Source: Stigonema sp964246695 (GTDB lineage: Bacteria; Cyanobacteriota; Cyanobacteriia; Cyanobacteriales; Nostocaceae). Taken from it: a stretch of DNA of 5,937 nucleotides. A program made the position numbers and the translations under genes. The notes beneath the pieces were generated by a model. The model did no database searches. It saw only the letters and a program-made list of their open reading frames with translations, and was not told where the DNA came from. The DNA lies in assembly GCA_964246695.1 (NCBI GenBank), contig CAXTSI010000532.1, forward strand, positions 1 through 5,937, written 5' to 3'. The first letter of the stretch is position 1, and the number at the start of each line of letters is the position of its first letter. Shown here one piece after another: positions 4,595 through 5,937 of this stretch.

Positions 4595-5764
4595 ATGAAA
4601 ATTTTAGTAGCCAGTCACACCTATATTGTAGATCTTAACTGTGAAAAGTTACGCGCTCTATCACAACTAGAACCAGGAATTGAGGTAACGGTTATAGTTC
4701 CAAAGCGCTGGAAACCTGGTGGCGTTCAAAATAAAATCATTACAACTCAATACTGTGATGAAGGCAGATTTCGCATAATTCCTGTGTCTAATTTCAGTCA
4801 AAATCATCAGGGACTCCTGACCTTTGGTGCTGATTTAATATCTTTGCTACGTGAGTTTCGTCCTCAAATTATCCAGGTAGAACAAGGGTCTAGAGGACTA
4901 GCTTATACTCAGATGATAGCTCTCAATCAGTTTTTAGGACTAAAGGCTAAAAATATATTTTTTACCTGGTGGAATCTTCCTTACAAACTAAAATTTCCAG
5001 TTTCTTTAATAGAAAAATACAACCTTAACCACAGCCACGGTATTATTTCGGGAAATCAAGATGGTGCAGAAGTTTTAAGACAGCGCGGATACGAAGGTCC
5101 GATTAAAGTCATGCCTCAATTAGGTGTGGATGAAAAACTGTTTACTCCTACACATCAGCCAGAACTAGCAGCTAAATTGGGTATGGAAAAAAGCGAGTTT
5201 GTTGTAGGTTTCGTCGGACGTTTTGTGCAGGAAAAGGGATTGCTGACCCTTTTAAAGGCATTAGTGACTTTAAAAGATAAAAATTGGAAATTACTGCTGC
5301 TTGGACGCGGTCCGTTGGAGTCGGAGTTAATGAGTCTCGCAGAGGAAAACAAAATCAAAGACCGGATAATTTTGGTAGAAAGCGTTCCTCATGACCAAGT
5401 ATGTAATTATATCAATTTAATGAGTACTTTAGTACTGCCTTCGGAAACAGCTAACGAATTTAAAACCTTAACTGCCGTTGGATGGAAAGAACAATTTGGT
5501 CATGTGCTAATTGAGGCAATGGCTTGCAAAGTACCTGTGATTGGTTCCAACTCCGGCGAAATTCCCTATGTCATTGGTGATGCAGGGTTAGTATTTTCCG
5601 AAGGCGATCCTCAAGCACTTGCTAACTGCTTAGTTCAATTAATGAACAAACCAGAATTAGCCCAAAGTTTAGGTGAAATGGGTTATCAAAAAGCAATGGC
5701 TAAATACACAAATAAAGCTTTAGCCAAGCAACAATTAGAATTTTACAAACAACTTGTTGATTGA
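4595..5764 (+). CDS. hpsO: GT4-family glycosyltransferase, HpsO type
   Basis: This 389-residue GT-B fold retaining glycosyltransferase has two Rossmann-like halves. The N-terminal half (1 to about 185) begins MKILVASHTY and includes FFTWWNLPY (122-130) and HGIISGNQDGAEVLRQRGY (148-166). The C-terminal half shows FVGRFVQEKG (206-215), whose Arg and Lys (R209, K214) bind the donor phosphates, LLLGRGP (234-240), and the EX7E motif with E299 and E307 in EQFGHVLIEAMACKVPVIGS, followed by GEIPYVIG. It has normal family length and no membrane span, so it probably works on the cytoplasmic face of the membrane on a lipid-linked glycan. The start at 4595 fits the first strand; no Shine-Dalgarno is visible in AATTATAAAATATCA. 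The gap to the upstream gene is 104 bp of repeats. The GT4 call is firm; the HpsO label comes from recalled resemblance and neighbours. Confidence 0.88.
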   Translation: MKILVASHTYIVDLNCEKLRALSQLEPGIEVTVIVPKRWKPGGVQNKIITTQYCDEGRFRIIPVSNFSQNHQGLLTFGADLISLLREFRPQIIQVEQGSRGLAYTQMIALNQFLGLKAKNIFFTWWNLPYKLKFPVSLIEKYNLNHSHGIISGNQDGAEVLRQRGYEGPIKVMPQLGVDEKLFTPTHQPELAAKLGMEKSEFVVGFVGRFVQEKGLLTLLKALVTLKDKNWKLLLLGRGPLESELMSLAEENKIKDRIILVESVPHDQVCNYINLMSTLVLPSETANEFKTLTAVGWKEQFGHVLIEAMACKVPVIGSNSGEIPYVIGDAGLVFSEGDPQALANCLVQLMNKPELAQSLGEMGYQKAMAKYTNKALAKQQLEFYKQLVD

Positions 5765-5787
5765 TCTAACACCCCTCCGTTTCTTTT

Positions 5788-5811
5788 CTTGGCGTTCTTG
5801 GCGTCTTGGCG
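5788..5811. repeat. CTTGGCG short repeat
   Basis: CTTGGCG occurs at 5788-5794, 5797-5803 and 5805-5811 with spacers TT and T. On the other strand this reads CGCCAAG repeats, a common interspersed sequence of Nostocales. It begins 23 bp after the GT4 stop codon; no function is evident. Confidence 0.75.
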
Positions 5812-5843
5812 GTTCGTTAAAAAACGTCGTGAATAGTTTTAGT

Positions 5844-5873
5844 AGGGTGCGTTAACGCAGTGTAACGCACCTT
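5844..5873. terminator. Strong hairpin downstream of the polysaccharide genes
   Basis: AGGGTGCGTTA (5844-5854) pairs with TAACGCACCTT (5863-5873), an 11-bp stem with one G-U pair and an 8-nt loop, ACGCAGTG. It lies 79 bp after the GT4 stop codon. The following TCTAAAAT is not a real T-run, so intrinsic termination is doubtful. The GGTGCGTTA/TAACGCACC stem is also a widespread cyanobacterial intergenic repeat. The stem is certain; the terminator role is a guess. Confidence 0.4.
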
Positions 5874-5937
5874 CTAAAATACCTTAGCTCGACTTTATCC
5901 ATTTAAGCAGCGTAGCCTAGGGTATCGGTCAACCGTT

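Noticed and set aside
1022..5840. AAAACGTC...AATAGTTTT at 1022-1041 and again at 5821-5840 (17 of 20 identical)
   Set aside because: About one such match is expected by chance in a window of this size searched on both strands; it may be a shared interspersed repeat but cannot be supported.

Overview
The window looks like chromosomal DNA of a filamentous, probably heterocyst-forming (Nostocales-type) cyanobacterium. Three perfect copies of the cyanobacterial HIP1 octamer GCGATCGC lie at 13-20, 505-512 and 4220-4227, where about 0.1 would be expected by chance. The DNA is moderately AT-rich, the gene-free parts are full of heptanucleotide tandem repeats and fold-back repeats of the kind known from Nostoc and Anabaena genomes, and the main gene cluster resembles part of a hormogonium polysaccharide (hps) locus.

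Layout. (1) 27-689, minus strand: a stand-alone CHAT-domain (caspase-like) protein of 220 residues with its His/Cys pair intact. (2) 711-1200, minus strand: the wreck of a small ORF just upstream of the CHAT gene. A 181-bp insertion (132 bp of hairpin-rich sequence plus one copy of a 49-bp direct repeat) puts a stop in it; removing exactly 181 bp restores one 102-codon frame ending 21 bp before the CHAT start. (3) 1201-1785: no gene. It holds a nested, MITE-like fold-back element (1248-1584) and a 30-bp near-perfect palindrome (1685-1714). (4) 1786-5764, plus strand: three co-directional genes, namely a polytopic O-antigen ligase/polymerase-like protein (HpsL type), a GT2 glycosyltransferase (HpsN type) and a GT4 glycosyltransferase (HpsO type). 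(5) 5765-5937: no gene; a CTTGGCG repeat and a strong hairpin that may end transcription of the cluster.

The three plus-strand genes fit one pathway. The two glycosyltransferases would add sugars to a lipid-linked or nascent glycan, and the multi-membrane-span protein would polymerise or transfer the glycan at the membrane. In Nostoc punctiforme such genes make the polysaccharide needed for hormogonium gliding. The specific hps letters come from recalled family resemblance and gene order, not from a search.

I see no clear evidence of a wholly new system. What deserves a second look is the repeat biology: a precisely reconstructable insertion next to a CHAT gene, a layered fold-back element, both intercistronic gaps of the polysaccharide cluster made almost entirely of different 7-bp tandem repeats, and a 9-bp repeat that has become the coded C-terminal tail of the HpsL-like protein.
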